Source: an uncultured Candidatus Saccharibacteria bacterium
Lineage (GTDB): Bacteria; Patescibacteriota; Saccharimonadia; Saccharimonadales; Saccharimonadaceae
Length of the DNA: 60,592 bases
Assembly (NCBI GenBank): GCA_947303945.1
Contig: CAMYZS010000006.1
Location: 1-60,592 of the forward strand
Direction of reading: 5' to 3'
Part shown: positions 58,155-60,592 of the stretch, in pieces
How positions within the stretch are numbered: position 1 is the first letter of the stretch
How the letters are laid out: every line of letters starts with the position of its first letter
Notes under the pieces: model-generated
Seen by the model: only the letters and a program-made list of their open reading frames with translations
What the model was told of the DNA's origin: nothing
Database searches by the model: none
Position numbers and translations under genes: made by a program

Positions 58155-58436
58155 ATGGACGAGACTATGGAGAACATCAACGAGACGACTGAGACGACCA
58201 TCGATGACTTCTATTCTGAGACCGAAGACAGCCAAATTCTTGGCAAGGTTGTTGCTGGCGTAATTACCGTCGCGGTTGGCACTGCGGCGGGCTTCGCCAT
58301 CAAGAACAAGGACAAGATTAAGGCTAAGATCGCTGAGAAGAAAGAGGCGCGTCGAGTTAAGAAGGTCGAGAAGCTGATGAAGAAGCTCAACGAGCTCTCA
58401 CCAGAGAAGACTGAAGAGAAAACTGAAGAGAATTAG
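58155..58436 (+). CDS. Small membrane protein with Lys-rich tail
   Basis: The 93-aa protein has an acidic N-terminus, one hydrophobic segment (VVAGVITVAVGTAAGFAI, about 32-49), and a Lys/Glu-rich helix. GAAAGGA precedes ATG 58155. Function unknown. Confidence 0.75.
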   Translation: MDETMENINETTETTIDDFYSETEDSQILGKVVAGVITVAVGTAAGFAIKNKDKIKAKIAEKKEARRVKKVEKLMKKLNELSPEKTEEKTEEN

Positions 58437-58446
58437 GTCTGTAGTG

Positions 58447-58483
58447 GAGGCTGCGTGGAAACACGTGGCCTCTTTTTCTTTTT
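58447..58483 (+). terminator. Terminator
   Basis: GAGGCTGCGTG/CACGTGGCCTC around GAAA (58447-58472), then TTTTTCTTTTT; close relative of the one at 56079. Confidence 0.85.
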
Positions 58484-58506
58484 GATATTATAGAGAGAGG
58501 TTTATA

Positions 58507-59196
58507 ATGAAGATTAATACTGAGTCGAAGAATTATTCCCGTTTCCGTAATTGCCTTAATTTTTCTTCATATTTTGGCGGTTGTCTCGCGTTCGATTCAG
58601 TCGTGATTCCATTCACCAAGGCTGTTCTTAATGGAAAGTTTCGAATTCTTCGACCGTTTGCGTATCTTGGCACATACGGTCTTAGCATATGCGTTGGTGC
58701 TATTGCTGCAGGCGGAGTTGATTGGGCAGCGGACGTAATTGTGAATGGCATCAACAACGAGCCCGAGAATGATATTCCAGAAGAGCGCGTGAGTTGGTAT
58801 AATAAGGAAACGAAGGAAACGAAGATCGATCCTAAGAACGCCACTCCAAACGAGGAAATGAAGCTCGTAAACGACTTCGTCGCTGAGGCAAAGATATTTG
58901 AGTTCGATTCTGAGGAAGACGCGAAGCATGCTGGAGAGTACCTCTACGCTCGTGTTATGGGCTTCGGATTTTGGGACATTGCAAGTTACTGTCAGGATAT
59001 CGTAGGAATTTCAACTCCTAATAAAACTTGGCTTGATATTTTTGTAAAATATGGTTGGGATAGGGACTCGTTCAAGCGCCCTGCAATTGAAAAGATTCCT
59101 GACGAATCCGGTAATAAGGACAAGTGGATTCTTGATGTATTTAACTATACTGATATTTCCGAACATTATGAAATTTTTAAGAATAGGGAGGGCTAA
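58507..59196 (+). CDS. Conserved phage membrane protein
   Basis: The 229-aa protein has hydrophobic segments at about 20-35 and 55-75, then a charged domain with DSEEDAKHAGEYLYARV and YGWDRDSF. The order D-S-E-E-D-A, a helix, then (Y)GW is shared with the C-terminus of the next protein. GAGAGAGG precedes ATG 58507; the stop overlaps the next start by one base. Function unknown. Confidence 0.7.
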   Translation: MKINTESKNYSRFRNCLNFSSYFGGCLAFDSVVIPFTKAVLNGKFRILRPFAYLGTYGLSICVGAIAAGGVDWAADVIVNGINNEPENDIPEERVSWYNKETKETKIDPKNATPNEEMKLVNDFVAEAKIFEFDSEEDAKHAGEYLYARVMGFGFWDIASYCQDIVGISTPNKTWLDIFVKYGWDRDSFKRPAIEKIPDESGNKDKWILDVFNYTDISEHYEIFKNREG

Positions 59197-59867
59197 TGGC
59201 GGAAGTAATCAAGGTTCCTAAAGTTAAGGAGTCTAGTCTAACCCGAGAGACATCGACGCTCAATGGCGGAGCTGATGCGAAACCTGCAATTGAGAAGGTT
59301 GAACTGAAGGGAACAGTTGTATCTAAGAAGCCTTCTTTTCTAACAAAGCTGAAGGATACATTTATTGCAGATGACGCTCGAGATGTAGGCGATTACATTG
59401 TGTGGGATATTCTCGTTCCCACGATTAAGCGCACTATTCGAGACGTGATTGTCGGAAGCACAGACCGAGTTTTTCTCGGGACGAGTTCTCCAAATTCGAG
59501 TTCCAGTCTCTATCGAGAACGCGGCGTTACGTATGTCAAACATACTGACTACAGCTCTGCAAGCAAGACTCGAACAAGGAATGATATTCGTCCTCAGTCG
59601 GTCCGGCCTTCAACTAGGACAAACTTCCACCTGAACGAGATTGTGTTTGATAATTACGATGACGCCTCTGCGGTTCTCGAGAGGCTCGTAGATTATCTCG
59701 AGACTTATGGTAAGGTTAGTGTAGACGATTATTTCGATCTCGTCGGTCAGTCGAGCGACTATACTGCTCAAAACTGGGGATGGACGTCTCTCGCTTCTGC
59801 CACAATCGTGAATACATTCGGTGGATATTTCATCAAGCTTCCTAATCCAATCGTCATTAAGGAGTAA
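59196..59867 (+). CDS. Conserved phage protein with C-terminal DLVG domain
   Basis: The 223-aa protein has a basic N-terminal half with KRTIRDVIVGSTDRVFLG, then a domain FDNYDDASAVLERLVDYL, GKVSVDDYFDLVGQ and NWGWTSLASA. This pair of features is typical of a conserved protein beside DUF6353 genes in gut phages. Function unknown. It precedes the 60-aa gene by 2 bases. Confidence 0.75.
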   Translation: MAEVIKVPKVKESSLTRETSTLNGGADAKPAIEKVELKGTVVSKKPSFLTKLKDTFIADDARDVGDYIVWDILVPTIKRTIRDVIVGSTDRVFLGTSSPNSSSSLYRERGVTYVKHTDYSSASKTRTRNDIRPQSVRPSTRTNFHLNEIVFDNYDDASAVLERLVDYLETYGKVSVDDYFDLVGQSSDYTAQNWGWTSLASATIVNTFGGYFIKLPNPIVIKE

Positions 59868-59869
59868 AC

Positions 59870-60052
59870 ATGACACCTGAGCGCGTTTATGAGCGTTTTC
59901 TCCAGGAGTTTCCTGATATGAACAAGCAGGTGGAAAAGTATTTTCATCGGCATACTGATACGGCGGATTCCTCGATTCGAATTGTTCTTCGAAACAAGCG
60001 AACGCTGATATTTAGCGTAAATAAGGACGGTACTTGGATTCTCAAGCGATAG
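59870..60052 (+). CDS. Conserved 60-aa phage protein
   Basis: Complete version of the gene cut at the left edge: MTPERVYERFLQEFPDMNK... with a basic, beta-rich end. AAGGAG precedes ATG 59870. It lies 9 bases before the second thyX start, exactly as at the left end. Function unknown. Confidence 0.75.
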   Translation: MTPERVYERFLQEFPDMNKQVEKYFHRHTDTADSSIRIVLRNKRTLIFSVNKDGTWILKR

Positions 60053-60592
60053 GAGATACTTGTGAAGATTGTTGAGTATCCGAGCTTTGAGATTCTTGCA
60101 GAGTCGCCTATTAGTGATTACAGGCGAATCGCTGATGGCGCTCGTACGTGCTATAAGAGCCAGAGTCGCGGAACTGACTCGGACAAGCGATTGATATCCT
60201 CTTGCTTTGAAAACGGACATCATTCGGTTCTTGAGCATTCGTCTGTTACTGTTCGGTTTATTTGCGATCGCGGAGTAAGTCACGAGATTGTCAGGCATAG
60301 GCTCGCGTCATTCAGCCAGGAGTCGACTAGATATTGCAACTACAGCAAAGACAAGTTCGGTAACGAGATTACCGTCGTGAAGCCCGTTCGCATTCACGAG
60401 GGCTCGATGGAGTATTATATTTGGGAGAAGTCCTGTGAGCAGGACGAGAAGGCGTACTTCGATCTTCTCGACCTTGGAGTCACTCCTGAGAATGCTCGTT
60501 CGGTTCTACCTACTTGCCTCAAGACCGAGGTTGTTCTTACTGCGAATCTTCGAGAATGGTATCACATTCTTAAGCTCAGGACTGCACGAGAT
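59877..60592 (+). repeat. Right copy of imperfect terminal repeat
   Basis: Partner of 1-716, same orientation, about 91% identical. Confidence 0.9.
60062..60592 (+). CDS. thyX: ThyX, second copy, 3' truncated by window end
   Basis: GTG 60062 opens a frame that matches the left-end ThyX through the RHRx7S motif and beyond, for about 177 codons. Amino-acid changes are few and conservative (for example S for G in PISDY, I for L in HEIV). It is either the same gene seen again across the junction of a circular genome, in another strain variant, or a true second copy. Confidence 0.9.
   Translation, partial: MKIVEYPSFEILAESPISDYRRIADGARTCYKSQSRGTDSDKRLISSCFENGHHSVLEHSSVTVRFICDRGVSHEIVRHRLASFSQESTRYCNYSKDKFGNEITVVKPVRIHEGSMEYYIWEKSCEQDEKAYFDLLDLGVTPENARSVLPTCLKTEVVLTANLREWYHILKLRTARD

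Noticed and set aside
1-60592. Lysogeny module
   Set aside because: No integrase, excisionase or CI-like repressor was recognised; the HTH proteins seen lie in other contexts.

Overview
The window is a nearly complete genome of a tailed double-stranded DNA phage (siphovirus plan, HK97-type head). All supported genes lie on the + strand, packed end to end. The host cannot be fixed from sequence. The ribosome binding sites (AGAAAGGA, GGAGGTG), moderate GC and protein families fit a gut-type Bacillota or Actinomycetota host. No integrase, excisionase or lysogeny repressor was recognised, so a virulent lifestyle is likely. Bases 1-716 and 59877-60592 are about 91% identical by hand count (same two genes, end of a 60-aa ORF plus thyX). 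The sequence is therefore either a circular or permuted genome of about 59.9 kb closed by two strain variants, or it carries a diverged end duplication.

Layout: (1) 0-2.8 kb: thyX, a DUF6353-like membrane protein and small genes. (2) 2.84-9.8 kb, replication: an AT-rich, repeat-bearing possible origin; a single 1262-aa protein carrying an SF3 helicase, a primase-polymerase and a family B DNA polymerase; an SSB-like protein; a lipoprotein; an SF2 helicase; a MazG-like pyrophosphohydrolase. (3) 9.79-13.67 kb: a repeated promoter-like element, then two PD-(D/E)xK nucleases and a 913-aa protein with the DFDGD active-site motif of two-barrel RNA polymerases. (4) 13.67-14.48 kb: about 800 bases with no gene, full of long inverted repeats and looking like a large structured RNA or packaging locus. 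(5) 14.5-24.9 kb: terminase, HNH nuclease, connector, portal, a fused prohead protease-major capsid protein, head closure and tail tube. (6) 24.9-25.3 kb: a run of five hairpins and tRNA-Leu, tRNA-Met and tRNA-Lys. (7) 25.3-45.5 kb: tail assembly chaperones, CHAP lysin, 2180-aa tape measure, lectin-fused distal tail protein, tail hub and adhesins, the last three with a sharp GC-rich shift starting inside one gene. (8) 45.5-60 kb: structural accessory proteins, a holin, and about 25 small genes.

The main observation is a 20-base element, TTTTACAC-N4-Y-TTAATGR, found 16 times with invariant spacing and only on the + strand. Fifteen copies lie in the small-gene region and one precedes the nuclease-RNA polymerase operon. 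It usually directly follows a terminator T-tract and is often followed by a small hairpin whose sequence varies while its pairing is kept, then a ribosome binding site and a short gene. One unit contains no ORF and instead holds a 65-nt tRNA-like fold whose first base is the first G of the element's GG. I infer a phage-specific promoter and suggest, as hypothesis only, that the DFDGD protein reads it. The structural genes carry no copy, so the small genes are probably a separate temporal class, possibly early. The small-gene set includes a DUF2829/Tad2-like candidate and a protein joining a sigma region 4-like HTH to an RNAP alpha-CTD-like helix-hairpin-helix.
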